A stretch of 64,000 bases of DNA from an uncultured Thermomicrobium sp. (GTDB taxonomy: Bacteria > Chloroflexota > Chloroflexia > Thermomicrobiales > Thermomicrobiaceae), in NCBI GenBank assembly GCA_938028665.1, contig CALIMB010000033.1, positions 54,862 to 118,861 of the forward strand. The letters are read 5' to 3'. The notes under the pieces are model-generated. The model searched no databases. It was not told where the DNA came from and saw only the letters and a program-made list of their open reading frames with translations. Within the stretch, counting starts at the first letter, position 1; every line of letters begins with the position of its first letter. Made by a program: the position numbers and the translations under genes. This document shows positions 35,727 through 43,914 of the stretch, one piece after another.

Positions 35727-36547
35727 CGGATGGTCTGCACCTCATGGCAAAAGTATTCGATGGACCTAGCACTGCGATAATGTGGACGCAGTTGGGCCGC
35801 TGCGAGAGCCAGGTCAGGCAGGCGGCCTGACCGCTCTGTTCCGATATCTGTTGTTGGAAGTGCTCGTGCACTCTGGTATCTGCTGGCACACGATGATCTT
35901 CTCATGTGGCTCAAACGGAATCCGAGCGGTAACGAACAACGTCTGGTGATTGAAGCAATCGAGGCTGGCGATGAGCTGGTCAGTGAGATATCGGCTAAGG
36001 TCCGCGCCGGAGTGATGGGCGATCGCCTGAAGGCATGGCTGATGGCGGATGGTGCGATGGAAACTGTCACGAATGGTGCGTGCCCTGAGACCTGAGGAAG
36101 TATCGTATCTGGAGTGGCCCTCGCTGGAGTGGTTGACATGCAAGATCATAACAGAGCCCGCACGCCCGGACCGCCTGCACTCTGCTGATCAACAGTGGTG
36201 GTGTCACTGTTCTTTCGGAGAGAGGTGACCGTTGGTGACGGCCAGCGGGTGGTAATCTCGTCTCACATTGCGGCTGAGATCGGTGCTGCGGCAGACGAGC
36301 AACAAGAGCTTGAGGACTCCACGCTGGAGAAGATTTGTTGTGGAGCACCACCATGGAGTACCTCCCCACCCGACGAGGCAGCGGGGAGGGAAGCTTCCCG
36401 TGCTGTCCCGCAGGTGGGGATGACTCCTCATTCCTCAATGATCGACGCTGGAACTCGCCCGCGGGGCGTCACCGGTGCTTGGATGGTCGAGCACTGCCTG
36501 TTACCCGCTATGAACCGTTTCCGGCAACCCTGATTTCTCGGAGCGGC
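35727..36547. other. Intergenic region, possibly with gene remnants
   Basis: About 820 nt. A plus-strand frame is open from 35781 to a stop at 36095 with a protein-like stretch (RLVIEAIEAGDELVSEIS, then AKVRAGVMGDRLKAWLMADG), but the only ATG (35904) lacks a ribosome site. A second plus-strand frame (36195-36533) contains a natural-looking EIGAAADEQQELEDSTLEK. Neither is recognised. They may be decayed genes; no transposase is identifiable. Confidence 0.35.
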
Positions 36548-37762
36548 CTAGTGTTGACCCAAAAGCACAACCCCTGCCAAGGCGTAGGCCCGGGCGCATT
36601 GGAGGAGTTCCTCCACGCTTACCCACTCATCTGGTTGGTGGGCGACCGTTGGGTCTCCTGGACCGTAGATTATGGTGGGATACCCACGTGTAGCAAAGAA
36701 GCGACCGTCCGTTCCCATACTGAATCCGGTAAGCGAACTGTCCAACCCAAGAGCGTTGTTGACTGCGATCATCGTCCGAACGAGTGGTGTGTCTTCCTGT
36801 TGGAGAATGGCCGGGCGACCAGGCCATTCTGGGGCTGGCTCAACGATCACGCGAAGTCCCGGTACGAGGCGGACAGCGCGTTCGGCAATCTCCCGGACCT
36901 CGGCAACCGCGGCGTCAGGGTTCTCTCCGGGAATCAAGCGTCGGTCGATGTAGATCGAGCAGCGATCCGGAACGACATTCGTCTTCACTCCGCCCTCGAT
37001 CAAGCTGATCGTTGCGGAGGCTGGTGCGAAGTAGGGATGCTGACGCGCGGCCAAACGTGGCCATAACTCCTCCCGAAGCAGGTTGATCACTTGTGCCATT
37101 CCCTCGATCGCGTTCACGCCTTTCCAAGGAAGCGCTCCGTGAGCTGTTCGCCCATAGACGGTGACGCGAATGCCGACACCACCGCGTTCCCCGATACAGA
37201 TCCGGTTGTTTGTGGGCTCAGCGACGAGGACGGCATCGGGACGTAAATCGGTGCGTTCAGCTATACGCTTTGTGCCGAACAGTCCGCCGACTTCCTCGTC
37301 GGCGACTTCCGTCACAACGAGTGTTCCCTTTAAGGGGATACCGCTCCGTGCAAGTGCTGCTGCAGCGACGAGTTGTGCCGCAACCCCGCCTTTGACGTCA
37401 CAGCTACCGCGTCCATACAACTTGCCGTCCTGTACCACGCCACCGAACGGTGGCACCGTCCAGGCAGATTCTTCCCCAACCGGGACAACGTCGAGGTGGG
37501 AATTCCAAAGCACAAGGGGACCGGGCTCGTCACCAAAGCGAGCGATCACGTTCGGTTTAGAGGGCTCGGCAGCATCGAGCTCAATGGTAAAGCCTGCTGC
37601 ACGGAGAAAATCGGCGCACACACGTGCTGCCTCGCGCACATCCCCCGGTGGATTCACTGAGGGGATCTGCACGAGTTGTTGGGCGAGCTCGAGCACGTCT
37701 TCCTGGCGGATCAATGACAGAACTTTGGCGGCAAGCGTTTGGTCGATTGGTGGTATCGACAT
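36548..37762 (-). CDS. M20-family metallopeptidase (ArgE/DapE type)
   Basis: 404 residues. Two-zinc exopeptidase fold: NSHLDVVPVG, YGRGSCDVKGG, the catalytic EVADEEVGG and later RRLIPGENPDAA with a dimer-domain insertion, and the C-terminal GPGDPTVAHQPDEWV zinc His. Members hydrolyse acetylornithine, succinyl-diaminopimelate or small peptides. Substrate cannot be told. Divergent from the HAD gene at 37858. Confidence 0.9.
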   Translation of the reverse strand: MSIPPIDQTLAAKVLSLIRQEDVLELAQQLVQIPSVNPPGDVREAARVCADFLRAAGFTIELDAAEPSKPNVIARFGDEPGPLVLWNSHLDVVPVGEESAWTVPPFGGVVQDGKLYGRGSCDVKGGVAAQLVAAAALARSGIPLKGTLVVTEVADEEVGGLFGTKRIAERTDLRPDAVLVAEPTNNRICIGERGGVGIRVTVYGRTAHGALPWKGVNAIEGMAQVINLLREELWPRLAARQHPYFAPASATISLIEGGVKTNVVPDRCSIYIDRRLIPGENPDAAVAEVREIAERAVRLVPGLRVIVEPAPEWPGRPAILQQEDTPLVRTMIAVNNALGLDSSLTGFSMGTDGRFFATRGYPTIIYGPGDPTVAHQPDEWVSVEELLQCARAYALAGVVLLGQH

Positions 37763-37857
37763 CCTTCTCCCTCTTTGGCCAGAGTGACGCCGGCGAACAG
37801 GAGCGTTTGAACGCTATGCTATGCTGGGCCAAGGATGGAAAGCTGTCAAGGAGCGAA

Positions 37858-38694
37858 GTGGCGAGAGCGATGATGGCGAGCGTGACCGAAATAAAAACCG
37901 TACTGGCAGAGGTGCGTGGTGTCGCATTCGATATGGATGGGGTTCTCTACCGAGGTGAGCGGCCGTTGCCTGGAGCTGCCGAACTCGTAAAAGAACTTGC
38001 TCAGCAAGGTCTTGGCTGCGTCATGGTGACGAACAACTCGACAAAGACACCTGAGCAATACGCGGCCAAGCTTGGTCGTATGGGGATAACGGTATCTCCT
38101 GATCGGATCCTGACCTCCGGCATCGTCACACGGGACTGGATGCGGCTCCACTATCCAGCCGGGACCCGTGTCTATGTGCTCGGTATGCCGGCACTCGAAG
38201 AGGCGATCCTGGGCGACGGTCGCTTTGTTAGGGCCGGGCGAGATGCGGACGTCGTCGTCAGTGGTGCTGATTTCACACTCACGTACGAAAAACTGAAGAT
38301 TGCCACGTTGGCGATTCGGAATGGAGCGAACTGGATCGCCACCAACGCTGACCGGACATTTCCCTCAGAAGAGGGGCTGATACCGGGATCAGGCGCAATT
38401 GTTGCGGCAGTGAGTGCGGCGACTGACCGGACACCGCTGGTTATTGGGAAACCGGAGCCCGCCATGGTGTTGCGAGCGGCAGATATTCTCGGTCTCTCTC
38501 CGAGCGAGGTTCTCCTGATTGGCGATCGCCTGGATACTGATGTTTTGGCGGGCAAACGAGCTGGAGCCCGTACGGCTCTTGTGCTCACTGGAGTGAGTTC
38601 GCGGGCGGATCTCGCACACACGGAGGTTATGCCCGATCTCGTGTTGGATGATCTTCGTGTCCTCTTGCATGTCGTACGAGGATGCTGTCCGTGA
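37858..38694 (+). CDS. HAD-IIA family phosphatase (NagD/p-nitrophenyl phosphatase type)
   Basis: 278 residues. HAD motifs: FDMDGVLYRG with the nucleophile Asp, VTNNSTKTPEQYAAKL, and GKPEPAM with IGDRLDTDVLAGKRAG. The cap is of type IIA. Relatives dephosphorylate nucleotides, sugars or 2-phosphoglycolate. GTG 37858 follows AAGGAG; the ATGs at 37870/37873 are alternatives. The stop overlaps the next gene as GTGA, so the two are coupled. Confidence 0.85.
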   Translation: MARAMMASVTEIKTVLAEVRGVAFDMDGVLYRGERPLPGAAELVKELAQQGLGCVMVTNNSTKTPEQYAAKLGRMGITVSPDRILTSGIVTRDWMRLHYPAGTRVYVLGMPALEEAILGDGRFVRAGRDADVVVSGADFTLTYEKLKIATLAIRNGANWIATNADRTFPSEEGLIPGSGAIVAAVSAATDRTPLVIGKPEPAMVLRAADILGLSPSEVLLIGDRLDTDVLAGKRAGARTALVLTGVSSRADLAHTEVMPDLVLDDLRVLLHVVRGCCP

Positions 38695-39554
38695 GACGAG
38701 TTGGCCGCTACTGTGTGGAGGACCCGCGGACTATACAAGGACGGGATGACGTCTCAGCGCGAGGGTGGAACCTGGGCGCGATACGCGTGCGGTACGCGTT
38801 GGAGGCGCTTAAGAGGATTCGTGGGAGGATTTTGGTACCGGGTTGCGGCGCGGGGCGATACGTGCGGGCACTCCAGCGCGAGCGACCGGATCTCTGGGTT
38901 GTCGGTGGAGATTTGAGTCGGACGGCGATCCGTGAGGCACGCCGCCGGGATCCGGAGGGGCGGTACGCGGTTCTGGATGCCTGCCTGCTCCCGTTCTGCT
39001 CGGATGTGTTTGATGCAGTTGTATTCCTGGATGTGTTAGAACATGTGCCGCAACCAGCAGCCATGATCAAAGAGTGCGCGCGTGTTCTACGACCAGGAGG
39101 TGTTCTCCACGCTTTCGTCCCATTAGAGGCACAGCCAGGAACGCTCTACTGGCTCCTGCGCACAAGCGAACGATGGCCTATTCACCGTTGGAAGCGCGAT
39201 CACGTGGGACACATCCAGCGCTTCTCCGATTTGGACATTCTGCGCCTGCTGGCACAGGCAGGTCTTGAGGTGCAGGCACTGCGTTACAGTTTCCACTTAA
39301 TAGGGCAGATTCATGATGTCCTTGACTATTGGCAGCGAGAGCGTGCTTCAGGAGCGACCGGGATCCTTCCGTTGTGGGCCGTACGGCTGGTGACACGTCT
39401 CGCCTTTTTTGTTACCTGGCGGTTGGCAGCGATCGAAGACCGCATAAATCAGAGCCGTGTACTTGCGGCCGGCTTGCACGTGACAGCTTACAAACCGACG
39501 CAAGCGGAGCAGCGCGCGGTCAGGGTTGCCTTGTCGGCACTGGATAGTTGGTGA
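38691..39554 (+). CDS. Class I SAM-dependent methyltransferase (UbiE/type-11 fold)
   Basis: 287 residues. Methyltransf_11-like: ILVPGCGAGRYVRALQ, GGDLSRTAIREARRRD, LDVLEHVPQPAAMI and VLRPGGVLHAFVP. The C-terminal 120 residues hold a hydrophobic pair of helices seen in many lipid- or polyketide-directed methyltransferases. GTG 38691 overlaps the HAD stop as GTGA and has GAGG 9 nt upstream. Substrate unknown. Confidence 0.82.
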   Translation: MRRVGRYCVEDPRTIQGRDDVSARGWNLGAIRVRYALEALKRIRGRILVPGCGAGRYVRALQRERPDLWVVGGDLSRTAIREARRRDPEGRYAVLDACLLPFCSDVFDAVVFLDVLEHVPQPAAMIKECARVLRPGGVLHAFVPLEAQPGTLYWLLRTSERWPIHRWKRDHVGHIQRFSDLDILRLLAQAGLEVQALRYSFHLIGQIHDVLDYWQRERASGATGILPLWAVRLVTRLAFFVTWRLAAIEDRINQSRVLAAGLHVTAYKPTQAEQRAVRVALSALDSW

Positions 39555-39567
39555 GAGGGAGTTTGCT

Positions 39568-40530
39568 GTGTGGGGACCGATCATCGATGGGCATACTGAC
39601 TACGTCTTGTCACTGTTAGAGACAGGGCGTGATTTTCTTGTCGAGAGTGACCGCGGTCACGTCGATCTCCCTCGAGCGCAACGCGGCGGACTTGGTGCGA
39701 TGTTCACGGCGATTTTTGTGCGGGACGAATATCACCCGAACCAAGCACTAGCACGGACACTGCGTGGTGTTGACTGCTTGCTCCGTACCATTAAGGCCTC
39801 GCATGGAGCGATGGAGCTTGTCAGGAGTGTGGCGCAACTCGAGGCGTGCTTGGATCGTGGCATATTCGGGGTAATTCTGCACTATGAAGGTGCCGAGGCG
39901 ATTGACCCAGAGTTTGCTGTGCTCCGGCTGAGCTACCAACTTGGGATGCGTTCCTTGGGGCTGACCTGGAGCCGACCAAATATTTTCGCGGAGGGTGTGG
40001 GGCCGCAGGATCGCGGACGCGGTCTGACCGGTTTGGGTCGTGCGCTTGTGCAAGCATGCGACGAACTAGGGATTCTCATTGATGTCTCCCATCTTAATGA
40101 TGCTGGCTTCTGGGACGTGATGGAGTGCTCAACGAAGCCTGTTGTGGCGAGCCATAGTAATTGCCGCGCGCTGTGCCCGGTGGCACGGAATCTGAGCGAC
40201 GAGCAAATCCGTGCGCTTGCCGAAAAGGGTGGACTCGTCGGAATTAACTTCCATGTCGGCTTTCTTCGCGCGGGAGCGGAGCGACCAGAGGACGTACGAC
40301 TCGACGATATCGTGGCACACATCGATCATATCGTGGAACTGGTTGGTGTGGATCACGTGGGCTTTGGTTCCGATTTCGACGGAGCGACAATGCCAGCAGA
40401 GCTGGCGGATGCCGCTCACCTACCGCGTCTCCTCGAGGCGTTAGCACGGCGTGGCTATGATGAGACAGCATTGCGCAAGATTTGCCGCGAAAACTGGCTC
40501 CGTGTCATCCGCGCGGTTTGGTGTGAATGA
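39568..40530 (+). CDS. Membrane dipeptidase (M19, renal dipeptidase family)
   Basis: 320 residues. Dinuclear zinc TIM-barrel: DGHTDYVLSL (HxD), HYEGAEAI (bridging Glu), DVSHLND, VASHSNC and GSDFDGAT. Cleaves dipeptides, often with a D-residue at the C-terminus; together with the M20 gene it suggests peptide turnover. GTG 39568 has GAGGGAG 6 nt upstream and is 13 nt after the methyltransferase. The 160 nt before thrS hold no gene I can support. Confidence 0.88.
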   Translation: MWGPIIDGHTDYVLSLLETGRDFLVESDRGHVDLPRAQRGGLGAMFTAIFVRDEYHPNQALARTLRGVDCLLRTIKASHGAMELVRSVAQLEACLDRGIFGVILHYEGAEAIDPEFAVLRLSYQLGMRSLGLTWSRPNIFAEGVGPQDRGRGLTGLGRALVQACDELGILIDVSHLNDAGFWDVMECSTKPVVASHSNCRALCPVARNLSDEQIRALAEKGGLVGINFHVGFLRAGAERPEDVRLDDIVAHIDHIVELVGVDHVGFGSDFDGATMPAELADAAHLPRLLEALARRGYDETALRKICRENWLRVIRAVWCE

Positions 40531-40694
40531 CAGACGGATCACATACTCGTACTCCGCCAACTGCCCTGCAAGTCATCGGCGCAGTTTGGCGTGAGTACCA
40601 GACCAAGACGCTCGATACTGTCCTGATTGCAATCGGTGCAAAGGACACTGGTTGCTCTTTCCCAAGACGCGTGACACCGCAGACGAGCGCTCTC

Positions 40695-42485
40695 TCACGG
40701 GTTGGTGACGAGTTCAAGTGATTTGTCTGCGATGATGCGCAGGACCATCGCCTCAAATCGCTCAATCGGCATTGAGCCAAGGTTTTCGTTCGTGCGCAAT
40801 CGCACGGCAACGCTCCCCTCGGTTACTTCCCGGTCACCAACGACGAGCATGTATGGGATCTTCTGCAATTGAGCATTGCGGATCTTGGCCTGCATCCGTT
40901 CGTCGCCGTCGTCGACTTCGACGCGAAGGCCAGCCTCAGACAGACGATCACGGACACGGTAAGCGTAAGGAAAGTGGCGGTCTGCGATAGGGATGATGAC
41001 AGCCTGAACCGGGGCGAGCCAAACAGGGAACGCACCAGCAAAATGCTCGATCAAGATGCCGATGAAACGCTCGAGCGACCCATAAATGACTCGATGAATC
41101 ACAACCGGCGTCTTTTCTGTACCGTCACGGTCTGTATATGTGCATCCAAAGCGACGCGGGAGTTGGAAGTCGAGCTGGATTGTACCGGTTTGCCACTGGC
41201 GGCCAAGTGCGTCTTCCATCAGGATGTCGATCTTGGGTCCGTAGAATGCTCCCTCCCCCTCACCAATAAGATAGTTCCCTGGGCCGGCATGACGATCGAG
41301 GATACGCTGCAGAGCTGCTTCAGCTTTGTCCCAGGTCTCGGGATCACCCATAAAGTCAGCGGGGCGGGTACCCAGGCGAAGCGTGTAACGCAGTCCGAAA
41401 ATGCCGTAGAAGAGCTGGGCGATATCAAGGATACGTGCGAACTCCTCTTCGATCTGATCTTCAGTGACAAAGATATGGGCGTCATCCTGCTGAAACTTAC
41501 GGACACGCAGGAGACCATGAAGGGTACCAGAGCGCTCGTAGCGATGCAGAATGTCACAGTCGGAGAGTCGGAGGGGAAGGTCACGATAACTGCGCTTCTT
41601 AAGGTTATAGACTACCATTGCATTAGGACAATTCATTGGCTTAACACCGTAGACGAGATGTTCGTCAAGTTGAATGAGAAACATATTTTCTCGGTAATGT
41701 TCCCAGTGACCTGAAGTTTCCCAGAGGCTCTTATCGTTGATCAGTGGCGCGGCAATCTCTTGGTACCCTCGCTTTTCGTGCTCCCGCCGCCAAAAGTCGA
41801 GCAGGAGATTGAGGATCTTGAGCCCCTTTGGAAGCCAATAAGGCATGCCTGGTGCGGTGGGATCGAAGTGGAAGAGTTCAAGTTCGCGCCCCAGTCGACG
41901 ATGATCGCGACGTTCAGCCTCTTCGAGGCGGTGAAGGTAGGCCTCGAGTTGCTCTCGAGTCGGCCAGGAAGTACCGTAGATCCGCTGCAGCTGCGGGCGC
42001 CGCTCGTCCCCGCGCCAATACGCACCAGAGATGCGGAGAAGCTTAAAAAATCCAATTTGCGACGTATCGCGGACATGTGGCCCGCGACAAAGATCGGTAA
42101 ATCCGTTATGGGTGTAAGTGGTGATCACCTCGTCTGGAGGGAACTCTGCAATGAGTTCGAGCTTATATGGCTGATCCCGGAACAATTCGTGCGCCTCTTC
42201 GCGGCTAACAACCCGGCGGATGAAGGGGTAGGCGGCAGTTCTAATCTCTTCCATGCGGCGTTCAATCTGCTCGAGGTCTTCGGGGGTGAGCGGCCGTGGC
42301 AAATCGAAGTCGTAGTAGAAGCCATCAGCGATCGCAGGACCGATTCCCAACTTAGCTCCCGGAAACAGTTCAAGGACAGCCTGTGCCATCACGTGCGCGC
42401 ACGAATGTCGCATCCGTGCCAGATCAAGTTCCTGCTCGCTCTCTGGTGCGACGGCAAGATCCATCTCTTTTGTAAGGTCGCTCAT
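40695..42485 (-). CDS. thrS: Threonyl-tRNA synthetase, form without TGS domain
   Basis: 596 residues. Begins directly with the N2 editing domain: RHSCAHVMAQAV (the HxxxH metal site) and DLCRGPHV (the editing Cys). Then the class II core (YRENMFLIQLDE, KPMNCPNAM, GTLHGLLRVRKFQQDD) and the anticodon-binding domain. The N-terminal TGS domain of E. coli ThrRS is missing. Editing should be active. Controlled by a T-box leader from a promoter at 42785-42814. Confidence 0.95.
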   Translation of the reverse strand: MSDLTKEMDLAVAPESEQELDLARMRHSCAHVMAQAVLELFPGAKLGIGPAIADGFYYDFDLPRPLTPEDLEQIERRMEEIRTAAYPFIRRVVSREEAHELFRDQPYKLELIAEFPPDEVITTYTHNGFTDLCRGPHVRDTSQIGFFKLLRISGAYWRGDERRPQLQRIYGTSWPTREQLEAYLHRLEEAERRDHRRLGRELELFHFDPTAPGMPYWLPKGLKILNLLLDFWRREHEKRGYQEIAAPLINDKSLWETSGHWEHYRENMFLIQLDEHLVYGVKPMNCPNAMVVYNLKKRSYRDLPLRLSDCDILHRYERSGTLHGLLRVRKFQQDDAHIFVTEDQIEEEFARILDIAQLFYGIFGLRYTLRLGTRPADFMGDPETWDKAEAALQRILDRHAGPGNYLIGEGEGAFYGPKIDILMEDALGRQWQTGTIQLDFQLPRRFGCTYTDRDGTEKTPVVIHRVIYGSLERFIGILIEHFAGAFPVWLAPVQAVIIPIADRHFPYAYRVRDRLSEAGLRVEVDDGDERMQAKIRNAQLQKIPYMLVVGDREVTEGSVAVRLRTNENLGSMPIERFEAMVLRIIADKSLELVTNP

Positions 42486-42525
42486 GTCGCTTCACCTCCA
42501 CAGTCTCACCCTGTCGCAAGCAAAT

Positions 42526-42775
42526 GGCCTGCCGCCCCGTCGGGACGGCAGGCCGAGCCTGACGCGGTTCCACCCAACTTTCCGCTGGTCTAGGAGGACC
42601 AGCGGCACTCATCGGGACGCCCGATAACGGGGGCTACCGGATCCGGCTACTCCTGTTCGCCGCATCAGCTCGCGGGCGGTACGAACGGTCACCGGAACCT
42701 AGTCGAGCTTTCAGCCGGCGACTCAACCTCTCTGGAGGTCGGTGACCGCCGCATGACCCGGTCGTCGCCGCTCTC
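42526..42775 (-). promoter_or_regulatory. T-box riboswitch of thrS (tRNA-Thr sensing)
   Basis: The conserved TTGGGTGGAACCGCGT lies at 42562-42577 on the minus strand, before a 13-bp terminator hairpin (42526-42554, one G-U pair, GAC loop). Between it and the promoter are a stem-I-like region with GCGGCGACG...CGTC pairs and a TACCGC element; ACC specifier not fixed by eye. It should allow thrS expression when uncharged tRNA-Thr accumulates. Confidence 0.85.
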
Positions 42776-42784
42776 TTGCTCAGA

Positions 42785-42814
42785 ATGGTAGCCCTGTGGG
42801 AACCGGATCGTCAA
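42785..42814 (-). promoter_or_regulatory. Promoter of thrS
   Basis: TTGACG (42809-42814), 18-nt spacer, TACCAT (42785-42790) on the minus strand. It places the start just upstream of the T-box leader and downstream of the tRNA-Val terminator. Confidence 0.5.
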
Positions 42815-42842
42815 CAGCAAGCGATGGTCGCAACGAGTCTAT

Positions 42843-42869
42843 AAAAAAGATCCTCGCCCAACGGCGAGG
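42843..42869 (-). terminator. Intrinsic terminator of tRNA-Val
   Basis: CCTCGCC-GTTG-GGCGAGG (42852-42869) followed by a six-T run on the minus strand, 8 nt after the tRNA 3' end. Confidence 0.85.
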
Positions 42870-42876
42870 CTTCCAG

Positions 42877-42950
42877 TGGGCGGTAGTAGACTCGAACTAC
42901 TGACCTCCACGATGTCAACGTGGCGCTCTAACCAGCTGAGCTAACCGCCC
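42877..42950 (-). tRNA. tRNA-Val (anticodon GAC)
   Basis: 74 nt. Acceptor stem GGGCGGT pairs with ACCGCCC, discriminator A at 42877. D arm with AGCTCAGCTGGTTAGAGC, anticodon stem CCACG/CGTGG with loop TTGACAT (anticodon GAC, valine), TTCGAGTCTA T loop. CCA is not encoded. It has its own promoter and terminator. Confidence 0.95.
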
Positions 42951-42962
42951 ACGCTAGTTGGG

Positions 42963-42991
42963 AGTATAGCCGAATGCACCTCCCTCTGCAA
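42963..42991 (-). promoter_or_regulatory. Promoter of tRNA-Val
   Basis: TTGCAG (42986-42991), 17-nt spacer, TATACT (42963-42968); the predicted start is about 6 nt before the tRNA 5' end. Confidence 0.7.
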
Positions 42992-43412
42992 GGGGGGACA
43001 GCGAGGACACACGGAGAGCTCGGAGGCGGCTCCGTGAGACCGGTCGTCTCTTGATTGTTGGCAGTTGTGAGAAGCCTGCCAGGTCCGCGCCATCTTTGGA
43101 TCTGAGTCAGAGGTCTGCCCTCAGTGCGAGGAAGGCGGAATCACGTGTGCTTCCTGGCCATGGCAGAAGATGCCATTGGGGACCCGGGAGCAAGTTTTAT
43201 CCGCACCGCGCTTTTTCCGATGTTGCGAATAGATACCGAGTGGATCGTGCTTCATTGGCCGAGACGTTGCAGATGGGGGCATGGCAGAGAAGGTAGGAGG
43301 CAGCAACCAAAGTTGTCGATGTGTAGTGAGTTCTTGGTGTCTCCAGAGACTACCCGAGTTCTACTTATGCCCGTCGTTTTCGACGCTGTTGGGCCCTCTG
43401 GTGGACGTACCC
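42992..43412. other. Intergenic region without a recognisable gene
   Basis: About 420 nt between the tRNA-Val promoter and the end of the RNase HI-like gene. Short open frames on the plus strand have no ribosome site or family match. I see no RNA gene or clear terminator. Confidence 0.45.
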
Positions 43413-43835
43413 TTAATGACCAAAGTACTGGTAAATAACCTCGCGCGGCTGCCAGTGCACTCGCCAGTGGTCGAAGCGAGCGAGAAGAGTCTGGACACGC
43501 TCGTAGAGTGGCCGGAGCTTGGGGTTCCTGACCCTATAGACACCGCTGAGTTGGCGAGCAACGAGTTCAGAATCAGTCTGGATCTCGATGAGTATCTGCT
43601 GGAATGGGATTTTCTGTTGCTCGAGGAGCTCAACCAGCGTCTCGAGGGCCGTGATGAGCGTACGGTACTCGGCCTGGTTGTTGGTAAGTGGTTCTTCGAA
43701 CTCCAGAGACTGCTCGATTGGTGGAACGTCAGGTAGCTCGAGACGATAGCTTCCATAAGCTGGTCCTGGGTTGCCTCGGGAGCCACCGTCAAAGATGAGG
43801 ACAATGCGCTTTGGTGGAGTCGTATCCACGGTCAT
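43413..43835 (-). CDS. Ribonuclease HI-like protein with short C-terminus
   Basis: 140 residues. RNase H core: FDGGSRGNPG with Asp16, NNQAEY with Glu56 and IQTDSELVARQL with Asp88. The protein ends at PREVIYQYFGH, before the NErADelA segment that carries the fourth catalytic Asp in RNase HI. It may be a different-function homologue or a naturally short variant. GGAG 7 nt before the ATG at 43835; a longer frame is unlikely. Lies 79 nt downstream of the EF-G-like gene, same strand. Confidence 0.78.
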   Translation of the reverse strand: MTVDTTPPKRIVLIFDGGSRGNPGPAYGSYRLELPDVPPIEQSLEFEEPLTNNQAEYRTLITALETLVELLEQQKIPFQQILIEIQTDSELVARQLSGVYRVRNPKLRPLYERVQTLLARFDHWRVHWQPREVIYQYFGH

Positions 43836-43914
43836 GATCCTGCTCCCCACGATGCTGTGAGGAGCCGGGTCACACTTCCGGCTCCTCACAGGACGGGCTC
43901 GACGGCGGGCGGCC

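Noticed and set aside
36335..37066. 243-codon plus-strand ORF
   Set aside because: Most of it is the mirror of the M20 peptidase gene, which has all its catalytic motifs.
40527..40721. Short plus-strand ORF beginning in the ATGA at the end of the dipeptidase gene
   Set aside because: Overlaps the end of thrS, has no ribosome site of its own and no family match.
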